Assembly (NCBI GenBank): GCA_963678675.1
Contig: OY783196.1
Span: 29,118,827 to 29,182,826, forward strand
Length of the DNA stretch: 64,000 nucleotides
DNA from: Xiphydria camelus
Lineage: Eukaryota > Arthropoda > Insecta > Hymenoptera > Xiphydriidae
Reading direction: 5' to 3'
In this document: positions 48,201-58,375 of the stretch, piece by piece
Layout: each line of letters begins with the position of its first letter
How positions within the stretch are numbered: position 1 is the first letter of the stretch
The notes under the pieces: model-generated
Database searches by the model: none
Told to the model about the DNA's origin: nothing
What the model saw: the letters and a program-made list of their open reading frames with translations, nothing else
Translations under genes and position numbers: made by a program

Positions 48201-50368
48201 ACGCTCCCGCATTACACACATTCATGCGAATAATCTACGAAAAACCGCCCGTGGCTGTCCGACTCGCGTTCGCGAGACGGTCTCGCAGAACCTGTTTGCG
48301 AGATCGGGTCCCGCGCGACCATCACGACGGAGCGAGGCGAGTAGGTAGGCGCATACGGACGGTGACAAGTAGGCAGGCAGGCAGGCCTGTCTGGACACGT
48401 CGAGCAGAGGTGATGCGTGTACCCGAGAATTCTGCCTGGTTTATGCTTAAGTCCCCTGACCCTAACTTACCATTAGTCCCAGACTTATTCTAAAGACTGA
48501 TCGTTTTAACAGCAGTTTCACGTCTACCTCAAGCTTTGTGCAAGTCTGGGACTAAGTCAGGATTAGGAGCTAAGTATAAACTCAGGAATGTCCGGCCCTC
48601 CCTGCTCCCGAGCGAGGCATAAAAATCGCTCGGAGTAATCCACCCCGGCTTTCCTATCCGCAGGGAATGTCGAAAACCGTCCCTGCGCCCCTCGCGAAGT
48701 CGTCAGAAACGGCGACATCGTCTCCGTCCATTTCAAACGTCTCGTCAGCGCGGAACGACTCGACTTCGAAATGGCCTCGGGTCGAAACTTATTTACGGCG
48801 CTCGAAGCGTAACGATCGACGAGTGTCGAGTTCCTCCGCGGAAAAACAACGACGTTCCTCGCCGACGACGAACGGCGATCGACGGGATCGCGATATCCGT
48901 CCGATTGAGCGCAATCTTCGCACCGAAATTTCCTTCGAAAACCATCGCTCCCTTCGCTTCGACGCGGGGACCAAAATGGCGACCAAAAGAAACGCTCGAG
49001 ACGCCTTCGAAATGACGTATCAGCGACTCCGCCTGTACAGACACCTCGCGTATACTCGTACGCCGCGCCGCGCGATGCGAACGCGGAGAACTCGCGCCGG
49101 AGTTTTTTTGCCCCCCACGTCTGGTGACCCCATTATACGCGCGCGGCTGTAAGGTGTACAGGTATACGGCGCGCGCGACTTCGGAACGTTTCAATCGGCG
49201 TCTGGCGAGTTTCCGGCGTTTGTCATTACGCGCGGGACTCTTTGATTCTCTCCGGTTGATTATCCTCCCCTCCCCCCCTCTCTCACTCCCCTCTCATCAT
49301 TCAAAATGCTCGCAATTAGCTTCGAAAGTAGGGTTCGCCCGCTAAAACGGGCCGCACGAGTAGTCAACACGGCCGACTCGCGCGGCGATTGGCCGAATTT
49401 ATTTGGCGGACTCGGGCGCAGCGGTCCGTTAATACGTATGGAGGAGTCGTTATCGTTTTATCTGTACGACGAAGCCTCGTAAAACTGTGCGGCGTACGCG
49501 CGTACGAATTCGCCGGGAGAAATAATTGCTGGTGCGAGAAAAAGTGTTTTTTTTTTCGATCAAAAAGACGTGATATATTATAATTCCAGGACCAAGCCAT
49601 GGTTTTTTCTTTGGGTGAGAATATATTTGAAAGGCTTCGAAGTAGGCGATTATTTTTGGTTGTGCCGGGAAAATTTCTCGTCCCAACGAAGGCATTCCAG
49701 ATGGAAAAGCTCTATATGGATTATATATATATATATTTTGGATATAGAACATGCGTAAATTTGGGCTTATTAAATTTATACACATATGACTTCAATATAA
49801 ACCATATATCTATGTATTCACAAAACATCCACGTTTATAAAACAATGCTTTCAATTTGGTGGGATGTGTGAAAGGTGTCGTTTATTATGAGCTGTTGTAA
49901 TCGCATGAAACAATTACCGCCAAACGTTATCAACAACGATTGGAGCGTTTTGATGATAATTTAATTGCATGAAATCGCCGTAAAGTCGGAAAAAATTATA
50001 GCTTTTTTTTCGAAGGTGAATACTTCGATTGAGGTATTCACACACTTTACAACGACATAATGTTTCAGAAACAAGAGAAAATCAGCGGCTTTCAATGCAA
50101 CCCCCTGATATAAAAATTACATACAATTTTGCCACATAGCTTTTCGTAATCCATGTAGATTTTTTCCACCACGGATTCTCTCCCCCCAGTCCAGATTTTA
50201 CATCTTTCGACCGAGAATCCGTATCCGTAAAAATGTTTCAAATCGTAGAAATATTTCGTCGACATTAGCAACTGTTTCTCTCGGCGTGTAAAAAAAACGC
50301 CTCGTCGACTTACCAGCACCTGCCAACAGGCACGCCGCTGCTGTCACCATAGTCCATATACCGAGCAT
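33253..50368 (-). CDS. Cad96Ca: Cad96Ca/Stitcher-type cadherin receptor tyrosine kinase
   Basis: Single-pass receptor tyrosine kinase; the fly relative acts in epidermal wound response. Exons in phase: 50,314-50,368 (inferred signal-peptide exon); 36,076-36,326; 35,395-35,504; 34,834-35,251; 34,557-34,736; 34,121-34,471; 33,641-33,946; 33,253-33,489. They total 1,908 nt, 635 residues. Order: signal peptide [18 protein letters not shown]; a cadherin-like repeat (about 22-138, with [26 protein letters not shown] and [20 protein letters not shown]); a proline-rich stalk; a transmembrane segment near 239-262 ([20 protein letters not shown]); then the kinase with GEGCFGQVW (344-352), AVK lysine 371, HRDLAARN (Asp 472), DFG (490-492) and RWMAPES. 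All catalytic motifs are present. The seven distal exons are secure. The first exon rests on phase match, the GTAAGTCG donor and signal-peptide character across a 14-kb intron. Confidence 0.88.
37131..37504. mobile_element. Element with 23-bp inverted termini, interrupted by a second MITE
   Basis: The left end GACTGATACCGGTAAATTTT and the right end AAAATTTACTGGTATCAGTC are inverted, with one mismatch. The 128-bp palindromic element at 37,341-37,468 sits just inside the right end. Without it the host element would be about 243 bp. No clear target-site duplication. Confidence 0.6.
37341..37468. mobile_element. Palindromic MITE with TAA target duplication (copy 1)
   Basis: It starts GGGCCGGTTTTACCAACA and ends with the complement, TGTTGGTAAAACCGGCCC. 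It is one long hairpin containing ACGCGGTATAGCGCTATACT. It is flanked on both sides by TAA. A three-base TWA duplication with GGG..CCC ends is typical of PIF/Harbinger elements; the class is inference. Confidence 0.85.
40811..42815. mobile_element. 2-kb foldback element with arms of about 0.8 kb
   Basis: The left arm 40,811-41,777 and the right arm 42,010-42,815 are inverted copies over nearly their full length. They begin TAGTCCGGGAGGCAGCGAC and end CGCTGCCTCCCCGACTA. The AT-rich middle is about 230 bp. Within the arms a module (GTAGTCAGCTGRACATATTT, then GGGGGGAAATGTGTCAGCTG, then GGCTAAAGAGGCTGCG) is repeated. The left arm carries the 126-bp MITE at 41,217-41,342. The right arm lacks it and also lacks one copy of the roughly 32-bp GGGGGG-containing string. 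There is no transposase frame. Confidence 0.85.
41217..41342. mobile_element. Palindromic MITE with TTA target duplication (copy 2)
   Basis: Same family as 37,341-37,468, with GGGCCGG/CCGGCCC ends and the loop in the opposite orientation. It is flanked by TTA on both sides. The opposite foldback arm (near 42,410) shows the unoccupied site: sequence matching the left flank runs straight into sequence matching the right flank, with TCA at the target. Confidence 0.88.
42841..43098. mobile_element. Foldback MITE, AAAAGGTCT-ended family, copy 2
   Basis: It begins CTGAGGGAGAAGGTCT and ends AGATCTTTACCCTGGGA. Internal strings such as AATCGAGTACGAATCTAGTAG and GAACATCTATCTAATTTAAA match 18,122-18,376. 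It lies in the inferred Cad96Ca intron, right beside the 2-kb foldback element. Confidence 0.7.
43099..46035. other. Intron DNA, CpG-rich, no gene seen
   Basis: Frames of up to 209 codons at 43.1-43.9 kb and about 160 codons at 45.3-46.0 kb lie in CpG-rich sequence without splice sites or domains. A (GC)n run lies near 45,474-45,488. An 11-bp inverted repeat (ACGAGTGTCCG with CGGACACTCGT) brackets about 43,391-43,431. Confidence 0.5.
46036..46406. mobile_element. Two adjoining GAGGCTAAACTTA-family MITE copies
   Basis: The first (about 46,041-46,186) keeps the interior and the right end TAGCCTCATATGGTAT. The second (about 46,196-46,406) is complete, from ACGAGGCTAAACTTA to AGCCTCGTATGGT. Both contain AATCACTRTT and TTTCTTTCCTGG-type strings shared with 12.88 and 46.93 kb. 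Confidence 0.75.
46931..47153. mobile_element. GAGGCTAAACTTA-family MITE, intact copy
   Basis: Starts ACCATATGAGGCTAAACTTA and ends AGTTTAGCCTCACATGGT. It is a 223-bp foldback. Internal GAAACTCTAATCATTATAAT pairs with ATAATAATTGAAGTTTC. Confidence 0.8.
47154..50313. other. Remaining intron DNA before the inferred first Cad96Ca exon
   Basis: No exon is supported. The foldback at 48,427-48,591 lies here. 48.6-49.5 kb is CpG-rich; 49.5-50.1 kb is AT-rich. Confidence 0.5.
48427..48591. mobile_element. Small foldback element
   Basis: TTATGCTTAAGTCCCCTGAC and TTAGTCCCAGACTTAT on the left pair with CAAGTCTGGGACTAAGTCAG and AGCTAAGTATAAACTCAGGA on the right. About 165 bp; limits approximate. Confidence 0.65.
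50314..50368 (-). CDS. Cad96Ca: Inferred first coding exon (signal peptide) of Cad96Ca
   Basis: The only ATG-initiated hydrophobic exon I found upstream that ends in the required phase. It encodes [18 protein letters not shown] plus one base, then the donor GTAAGTCG. That single G joins AT at 36,326 to give Asp and leads into [13 protein letters not shown] second in-frame ATG lies at 50,350-50,348. If correct, the promoter is in the CpG-rich DNA upstream of 50.4 kb. Confidence 0.6.
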
Positions 50369-51700
50369 TTCGCTACATCGGCCGAGCGATAGGCTCGCGC
50401 GGTGTCGACGAACCTTTCAATCCATCCGTTGACACTGATCCGCGCGTCTCGGCGCACTTTCTCAATCGCGCAACGACTCGCAATCACATCTCGCCGCTCG
50501 CGGCGGCATTTGCAAGAACTGTGCGCCACCACCACACACTGCACCTGCAACCCTCGCCCGGCGAGGGACGCGCTTCCGCGAGGATCTCTCGGCGCGGCGC
50601 TGTGTCTTTCGATCGGCGTGAATCGTCGGGGAAACTCGACGGTCGGATTTCGAGTCCGCGCGTGCGGTCAGCGAATCGCGAGCCGCGGTTCGCCGAGCAT
50701 CGCTATTTCGTCCGCGTGTCTCGCCCTCGTGCCACTTCGCGCGACGGAGAAAATGTCGTCTCCGTCGTTCGGACTTCCTCGGAGGGCCGCCCCCCCCCCC
50801 CCCCCCGGCGCTGGTCACTTCGTATTCGCGAAAACTCTCCGAGACAGCTCACTCGTCGCGACGCGCGCGTCACTCTTCGCGCGTGGAGGAAAACTCTAAT
50901 CGCGCACTCCGAATATCGACGAGACGAATACCGTATCGGCGACGATTTTCACCGCGCGGAAACGGCTCGGGTTCGGACGGTTTTCGCGTCGTTGGCGAAA
51001 CGCGCCGCCCGACGACTTGGACGTACTCGCGATAGCGGCGTCGAACTCTCGGATCGCGCTTATCTCGTGCTCGCGCGCGCGCGCGTCGAATTCTCCAGCC
51101 ACGATGGATCGTGCCCCGTGCGCGTGTCGAAGTCTCCGTTTCGGCGTGGAGAGTCCCCCCGCTCTCAGGCTCGATGACGTCCCACGGAATATGGAGATTT
51201 TTCTCTTCTCGGGACGCTTCGACTCCGTGTGATTCTCGTTGACACTCGCGCGCCCGCGCGACACACCGAAGGATACCTACGCCTGCGACGACGGTCCGAC
51301 GGCGACTGGTGACCCCCGTCCGCCATGGCCGCCATGCCGTTGGAACTGTGGAGAACCTTCACTTTCCGCTGGTACCGCGCGCGCGCGATTGCTCCGGGCT
51401 GCTAGAAAAGGAGCGTTCGCTATTCCGGCGACGATATAACGCGCCGATAGTGCTTTATTTTTTCTTAGAAACGGTCGTTTCGGGATTACTGCCTTTACTT
51501 GGGTGTACGACCGCGCGCGATGGTCGAGATAGACTCGTTAGCGTTAACCGAGGCACTTACCGACGTCCAGTCGACGCATAATGATGGGTATGTGACGTGA
51601 ATCGTCTCGTCTCTCGGATAGTTTCTATATTATCGGTGGAACTCTTTGCCTCGGCTCTCGTAACGTATAGGTAAATGAGCATTTCTCGAGAGAATAACCG
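50369..51700. promoter_or_regulatory. CpG-rich presumptive promoter region upstream of Cad96Ca exon 1
   Basis: The DNA directly upstream of the inferred Cad96Ca start codon is dense in CpG over about 1.3 kb and includes a run of 16 C at about 50,791-50,806. It separates the minus-strand receptor from the plus-strand candidate gene further right, so it could serve both. No core promoter element is clear to me. The open frames here (up to 218 codons) lack splice context. Confidence 0.35.
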
Positions 51701-52343
51701 TTGCATCCGATGCTGCGGTGGATCCAGAATGTACGCATATGTACGAGGTTCGGTGAAAGCGAGTTATTTCGGAGCGGAAAACCTGGAAGAGAGCCGGGGA
51801 ATGTTACATTCGGACTTTACTGGACAGCGCGGCGATGTTTTCGATCAGTCTTGCGTTATAATACCTCTCGGTCATGACGTAAACGCGTGCATATATTAAT
51901 TTCCATAGAATCCAAGCCGGATCTCGCTCGGGGGCCATTGCGATGGCCGTTGGACTCTCGTCGAAGGAGGATCGACGAGGGGAGCGTTCGGGAAAAATTG
52001 AGATTGAATGGATATCGTTATCCGCAAAGCGCTCGTTTGTTTCGGACGCTTCATGTCTGGGTATACGTGTAACCCCTTCTCCGACGCGTCAGTTCCAAAT
52101 TAATCGGTGGCTCGAGATTTCGCGATCATGAGCAACACTTACGAGCATTGGCAATCGCAGGTACAACGACTACGCGAGTTTAAACTTTTCGCTGGCGAAT
52201 CGGCGGGGAGTGAGAATCTCTCTGTAAGTGGTAAAACCGATAATCGCATGCGACGGTATTTCAATTAAATTTTTTTTCGAAGTACGAATAGGAGATATGA
52301 AAAATCCCTCGCAAAATCTATTTATAACTTATCCCCCCCCGAG

Positions 52344-53267
52344 ATGGGCACTCGTGACGTGGTTGCATCGAAAGCTGGGAATGCTTCGGAAAGTGCGAGG
52401 CGAAATTCTGGGAAAGAAAAACGCGTTGATGATTTACGTCCCGAAAATTCCAAGGAAAAGTACTACTTCGAAAATGACACACCGCATTGTCCTTCGCCGA
52501 ATCTGTCGAAGAAGACGTCCATCGGTATCATCGTCAGGGCGTAGTGTTAATCTAAAGGGGTGTTCTTTTCCGCAAGAATAAATCCGCGATAATCCCCGCA
52601 GGAAGCTGCGCGTTCCCGTATTACAGGTTTTTTTTTGTTCATTATCCTTCACACTTGTCATCGAGAAATTCCACCATATCATTTTTTACCAAGCCCGAAA
52701 CAACCCAACTGCTGCAATATTTATTTTAGGACTTGCAGGAGCAGCGGACACTATCCGGATACCGTTTTGGTTAAAGACGTTGGGGTGACTTGCACTTTAT
52801 TGACTCCCGAGTTGAGGAGAAACGACGAGCGTTGCAGAGGCAAAGCGTCGGACAAATCGTCGCTGGAGGAGCGTCTGTTCGCTCGACTGAAAGTGGAGTA
52901 CAACGATCTGTCGACTTTGACGAGGAAGATCAGCGCGTGCACCAGAGACTGCATTTTACGGGGCTTCTCGTCGAGGGGCGGAAAAGGGCGTTCGTCATCC
53001 GGTCAAGAGGCACGATCCGCCCCTAATAATAATCAGAAGGACTCCTCGAAGTGTATTTTCTTGTGTCAGGGTGAAATGAAACGACCGGTGGCGACGCAAT
53101 ACACGGACGCGACGGGAAGGCCTTGTCTGAAATTGAGATTACGCGACGCGGATGTTACGTCATTCCGCGTTTCGAGGAAAAATCCGTTACGAGGGGAAGA
53201 AGAGACACGACGTCCGGGATGTTTCGATCATCCCGAGACACGATTTTGCGTCGAGAAAGTGCAGTGA
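52344..53267 (+). CDS. Unrecognised candidate protein, at least two exons
   Basis: I do not recognise this protein. Exon a (from about 52,344, start uncertain, to 52,540) encodes EKYYFENDTPHCPSPNLSKK then TSIGIIVRA, followed by a GTAGTG donor. After a 189-bp intron with a TTATTTTAG acceptor, exon b (52,730-53,267, TGA) continues in phase: TCRSSGHYPDTVLVKDVGVT, then a charged segment with LEERLFARLKVEYNDLSTLT, cysteines around SACTRDCILRG and KCIFLCQGEM, then ATQYTDATGRPCLKLRLRD, ending FCVEKVQ. Balanced composition, no in-frame stop over 180 codons in moderate-GC DNA, and splice phase support coding. No signal peptide or membrane segment is visible in this part. A 115-codon frame at 53,354-53,701, followed by ATTAAA at 53,770, may be a further exon, but I could not join it in phase. 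It lies in the interval lost from arm B. Confidence 0.45.
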
Positions 53268-53872
53268 AAAACGATTGGGAAAAATTAGTAGGTACTTATA
53301 TGTTTTATTGTTGTTCTCCAAAGCAAAAAAAATCAATTTTTTAATATATCACGATGGATATAATCGTATGTGCAGCATTTCGTAACTCTATAATTGCATT
53401 ACTCTCAGCGAAGAAATTCAAAGTGCCGCGAGAATCAACGATAACGACGCCGAACGAGAAGAAGGATACGTCAGTCGAATTCATTCAACAAATACCAGGA
53501 TCGCGTCGCGATGAATCTATGAATCTCGATGTGGATTCCTTCGACGGCAGTTCATCGATCCGTGATGTCCTCGTGAAAGGAATAGAGCAGAGGATCGTAC
53601 GAGTCAATAATCGCGAAACAGTTGCAGCGTTCGAAGGTTGCGTAAGTGTGAATTACGATCGGCGATCTAAGAATCGCGAAACGCGACCGGAGAATCTATA
53701 AACTCGATTGTAAATTGAATGTGAACTGTGCGTACGAATTGAAATGTTGTATTTTATTAGAAGACGAATATTAAAGAACGAAAATATACTTTGTACGCTT
53801 TATAAAATAGAGAGAGAGATCGAACGAGTAGCAAAGAAGTATAGCAAAGTATAAAGAAAAATCGTTAGTCAA

Positions 53873-53878
53873 TTTATT
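53873..53878 (-). terminator. Polyadenylation signal of the MFS gene
   Basis: AATAAA on the minus strand, 22 bases after the stop codon at 53,900-53,902. Confidence 0.6.
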
Positions 53879-53899
53879 CGTCGAAACGATCACCGATTT

Positions 53900-56773
53900 C
53901 TACGAATACAGAATTTTTTCCTCGGGTTGCGAAGCCTGTATCGAGTTCTTCGGTATGAAGAGTCCAAGAATGCCTCCGACTGTAACAAATAAAGCTCAAA
54001 TATCACACAAAATTTACCGTTTCCTCCCATTCGCGCGAACTTACATACGAGCAAGCCACCGATGAGAAAGATAGGAGTTTCGCAGCTAACGTCGAGCAGT
54101 AATCCGAACAGGAGATTGCTCGTGATAGCGCCAATCCTACCGATAAAGGATACCATGGAAATTGCCAGTGCGCTGAAAAATGACGATAACGATATCGATT
54201 TAGCTCGGACATACGTTAAGTGTCCCTTAATACACCCCACGACCTCGTAAAAGTTCTAATTTAAACTACGAGGACTGCCCCTGCGGTAGGGAAACCCGTT
54301 TCGCACGCGTGCGTTCCAGGACAGTCCACCCAGGCGGGAGTTTCCTTACTTCACACTCGTAGGGAAGACGCTGACGATTAAACCGGTGACGATCATAGCT
54401 GCCACCGTTAAACAAGCCGAGTACAAGGAGGCGACGATCAGGTTTTGCGCCGACGATCTTAAAAAGTAGATCAAGCAGGCGAGGATCCCCGCCAGCGTCA
54501 TCGTCGCGCCTGGAAGTAGAGTTACGAACGCGACGAGTATTTTTAGAGCGCCCAGAGTTCAGGAGTACGCGTATCGTCGAGCGATCGACTTACTCGTCAG
54601 TATCCGAGAGTCGCAGAGATTCGTCAGATACACCGGGATAAAATTTGCTATCAGGCACGCCGCTCCGATTGCTATGGTATTCATGAAAACCTTCGGATCG
54701 ATAGTCGCGTCGCAAGTCTCCACGGAATTATTCTCGAGAGAGGATGCGGTTGCGTTAACGATAAACGAAGTAATCGCATCCGATGAGACATTTTGCAGGG
54801 CCACTGTTTCTGTAAAAACGCTTTTGCTTTCGGTACGAAACGCCATCAACTCGCATACCGTTACGGAAGAATTCGGATGTAGTCTGTGGTGGGTTTCGAA
54901 TCTGTTGAATAATTCCGGGAACCACAGAGCGAGTCCGAAATAGCTGAGTGGATAAATTTCATTGTTCAGATCGCAGTTGCAACGGCGGGGCGCGAAATCG
55001 ACGCAACGCAACCTACTTACCCGAATACGAGGGCAAACATGATGCTTGAACACAAGATAGTGTGTTTCAATAAAGACGGAGAGAACAGGCAACGCAATTG
55101 AGACCACATAATGCAGGATAATTCCGAAAACGAAGTTCCCTTGATATCGCTCGTCGAAGCACCGGCGAGTGATACGACCTACGACAAAGTCATCGTGCAT
55201 GTGTACTATGCAGCTGATTGCGTATTATTTTCTTCGGTGCATAAATCAAAGAGCGATACTAGAGTTTTAAATATGTGTCTATTTAGGATAAAGATAGGTG
55301 CCTAGCTGATCGTGAATGTTCTATATTTGTTAGAGTAATACTACTTGTAACTGATAAGATAACGATGAGGCGAAAATACGTCGCTGTACGAATTGTATCT
55401 TTCGCGTGGAATTACAAATCGGATCGGGTGACTCTTGTATATTTTTTGTAATAATCAATGTTATGGCGTTATTTCATTAGCCCTTAGAGCGAAAAAATGG
55501 AGTTCTCACTTCGAAGTCAATCGCAGACCGAATGTACGAATTGCAGATTGTTTTATAAGTACATACCGGATATTCATGCTTCGGCTTTCTCGTGTTCGTG
55601 GAAAATATTTGGCGCATAATATCCAGAGCTTTCTTGTGTTCGCCTTTCATGAGTAAGAATTTTGGACTCTCAGGGTAACTCGACAAAAGGGCAGCGGAGG
55701 TCAAGCTGGGTAACGCGAAGAAGGCAACGAATAATCGCCAGGAATTAAACGTGATGCCGAATATCGGGAAACTGATCGGCAGAGGTATGAGGATCCAGGC
55801 GAACGCTGGAAGTACAAATCGCGGTAACTTTTTATTCGACGCGGTCTTCTATCTTCGACTAGTTTTACAGTACGAAGTAGCGTAAGCTTTCCTTACCCGG
55901 AAGTATAATCCACGAAAGGGTCCAGAAAGATCCCGTCAGGAGAATCGCCTTCGTAGCTTCTTTCTCCGTATAAAATTCACCCATATAAGAATATATCACC
56001 GTTCCGGATGCTCCTACTCTGTCCAACAGAATTACCATATCCGATTAAAATTGGGAGCGATTGCGTTCGACTGTATTTTTTTGCCAAAAACTCGGTAGGT
56101 ATGGAAAGGGTGAAAACGCGTTATAAATATACGTACACAAAGCCATTCAGAAAACGAAAGATCCAAAAAATAGGGACGGTTAGAGAGAGACTGGAAAATA
56201 GCGTGAAGACGCCGTCGAACGCTAACGTCCACACGAGAATTTTCTTCCGACCGATACTGTCTGCTACGATTCCCCAGAGCATGGCACTGGCCGTACTACC
56301 TACATTCACGTTGGAATGGAATATCAGAAATTGTGGTGGTCGCTGATAAGTCGCTTATAAGGAACGTACCGAACATGAGCGCAGCGTTCAATGACCCCAT
56401 CTGCATCGAGTCGAGATGAAGGTCGCATTGCGCCGAGGGGAGCACATAGGAGCTCAGACCATTTTGAAAACCATTGGCCAACGATATTAATCCACAGATC
56501 CAGAAGAAGAATGTGTGGTAACGACCGTTCCCTTGAAATTCCAGGATTAGAATAGCAAAAATCGATTTGAAGAAATTGGAGATCAAACTTGGACGGGGAA
56601 AGCGGACTTACCCGTTAAACCTATAGCCGTTTCGAAGTCTACATTTTCGTTGGAGTTTTTCTTGATATTCTCTGAGAATGAAAGAAATTTTTGCATGGAG
56701 CCACGAGCGGAAAAAGTGTAAAATTCATCTTACCTGCAGCTTGAAATTGCTTCCGTTCGTCATCCTCCGTCAT
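53900..56773 (-). CDS. MFS transporter, synaptic vesicle glycoprotein 2-like, complete
   Basis: A membrane carrier of the major facilitator superfamily; the substrate cannot be told from sequence. Eleven exons in phase: 56,734-56,773; 56,612-56,671; 56,370-56,531; 56,137-56,299; 55,897-56,018; 55,567-55,805; 55,021-55,178; 54,594-54,943; 54,350-54,509; 54,045-54,172; 53,900-53,979. They sum to 1,662 nt, 553 residues. Marks: a hydrophilic N terminus (MTEDDERKQFQAAENIKKNS); helix 1 in YHTFFFWICGLISLANG; the loop LPSAQCDLHLDSMQMGSLNA usual in SV2-like proteins; the loop 2/3 signature WGIVADSIGRKKIL; YSYMGEFYTEKEA; SSYPESPKFLLMKGEHKKAL before the central loop; LALWFPELFNRFE; a glycosylation-prone luminal loop (NATASSLENNS); a final bundle with SFIGRIGAITSNLLFGLLL. 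No truncation seen. Copy B carries only the first exons. Confidence 0.9.
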
Positions 56774-57306
56774 TGTTATAATTGAAGGAACTGAGAGTTC
56801 TAGATACGACGGTTGACAGAAGTCGACTCAATGTCTCTCTGTCGTAATTATACTTTTGTACTCCGAATGCGGAGACACTGTTGGATGAATTATTGTATTT
56901 ATCACATAAGGAACAATAGATCTCGGTAAGAGTGACACTATCTTAATGAGCGCGAAAAGAGTTTGTTATAGCTTCTTGGGGAGTTTGCAAATGTTTATAG
57001 AGATAATAACGGCGATTTTAATTCGCATTACGAGCATCGCACATAATAAGATATATCGATACGTATTCTATTTGTATCGACCGCATTCGATAAGCAATGG
57101 TACGCTCGTACGCTACACTTACGTATGATACCTATACGTAATTATATGTAAGATTAACAGAGGAAATAGAGGTAAATCACCGGCTAATATTCGTATATTA
57201 GAAGTTTATTAATTATTATATGTATACACAAGTTGTGTCTTATCAGACAACTTATCTGGAAAAGGATTCTGCGTGATGGAATTTTTCAACTACTACGTGG
57301 GTGGTG

Positions 57307-58181
57307 CGGCGCGAAGACGGGGAGACTAATCGATAACTCTATCAGTAGGAGATGATCATAAACATGGTCGACGACCACTCATTCAGGGACTCGAGTTGAC
57401 CTGCGACACCGGCGATGTTGGTCCGTCCGAACCCGTTCCCGTGACGAATAACGTAGCTATCAGGACTATCGGACGGCCGCGTCGTGGACGGCTTACCTCC
57501 TCATGTACTCGCCCAACACCGTGTAGGCAATGTTCACCCACTGCAGTTCGTTAACGGCGAAAAACACTATACATCTCATATCGTTATGACTCGGCAACTC
57601 CATCCCTCGAAACATGTTCATATTGAATGTATCGCTACTGAACATTTTTATTGTTACCCCCGGTATCTCGGGGAGAAACAGGCACGCTGTTGCTGACCTC
57701 CCGGTTTTGATCCCCTTGATCTGCTTTTCATCAAATATTGGACCAAGGCCCAGCACGGTAATTACGTCGTACGACTGGATCGTCGACGTTATGACATCCT
57801 GAAAATACAAATGAGATCTAAGGTACTTCTACTCAATTCAATATTGTGAATGCTCAATGTCAATGCTGAAAAGGCGATTCAATAGACTGGCTGTATAGCC
57901 GCTATTTTGTATATAATTACTGATAACAATATTGTTTTTCATGCTTCGTCGATAACTCGATATTTATGTGTTTTTATGTACTTATTTTAATTATATCCTC
58001 GAAAAAAATATGGTTTTATATACATATATATTTATTAACGTTGACTCTCTGCCAAAAACGCTTTACCTGGATACTTGCATGTGGCGCTCAATAGATCTTC
58101 GAAATTTAAGTATTCGAAGACCTGCAGTAGATCGTAATACCCCAGCTCCACCAAAGCCGGGCACATTTTCCGATTTTCCAT
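57307..58181 (-). pseudogene. Decayed FBXO22-like copy (arm A)
   Basis: Inverted copy of the gene at 58,717-60,177. Exon 1 starts at the ATG 58,179-58,181 (MENRKMCP); two extra bases at GCCACATGCAAG, where copy B has GCCATGCAAG, break the frame. Exon 2 (F-box end and middle part) is absent: near 57,955 the flanking intron sequences of copy B meet directly. Exon 3 is present and open (57,497-57,798, 302 nt), with PIFDEKQIKGIKTG and FLPEIPGVTIKMFSSDTF. Exon 4 has lost about 339 bp (copy B positions about 59,738-60,076), and its acceptor AG reads GG. The remaining tail (57,353 to about 57,425) matches the C-terminal EWSSTMFMIISY segment. It cannot make the full protein. Its exon 3 shows the probable ancestral reading frame. 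Confidence 0.82.
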
Positions 58182-58280
58182 TTTTCACTACTCGCGACGG
58201 TCTTGCCTCTCGGACACGAGGACGTAAACGACGTTTTTGCCGTTTCCGACGATCACTGCGCGCGAGCGGAAGTGAGAGAA

Positions 58281-58375
58281 CACTCGTACCAGACGGATAC
58301 GTTTGGTACCGGGCCGGCGTCGATACAATCGCCGGCGCCGGCTCGGTACCGAACGTATTCATCTGGCACGAGTGT
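58281..58375. repeat. Hairpin near the axis of the inverted duplication
   Basis: CACTCGTACCAGACGGATAC plus GTTTGGTACCGGGCCGGCG pairs, with a few mismatches, with the following CGGCTCGGTACCGAACGTAT plus TCATCTGGCACGAGTG. The arms are about 43 bp and the loop is short. Part of the same structure recurs at about 58,548-58,620 in the other arm, so the axis itself is built of nested palindromes. Confidence 0.75.

Larger units (their letters stand above)
31980..58373. repeat. Arm A of a large inverted segmental duplication
   Basis: Arm A pairs with arm B (58,526-64,000) in reverse order and orientation. Paired landmarks: FBXO22-like exon 1 start 58,181 with 58,717; MFS start 56,773 with 60,780; MFS exon 3 at 56,328 with 61,224; Cad96Ca transmembrane exon at 34,925 with 61,226; Cad96Ca stop 33,253 with 62,891; non-coding 31,980 with 64,000. 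Arm A keeps 21.4 kb (34,926-56,327) that arm B lacks. The left limit of arm A cannot be fixed because arm B runs off the window. Confidence 0.9.

Noticed and set aside
53354..53701. 115-codon frame as a definite exon of the unrecognised gene
   Set aside because: Its acceptors (near 53,375 and 53,408) need a phase-1 donor that I cannot find before the stop at 53,267. Left as a possibility only.
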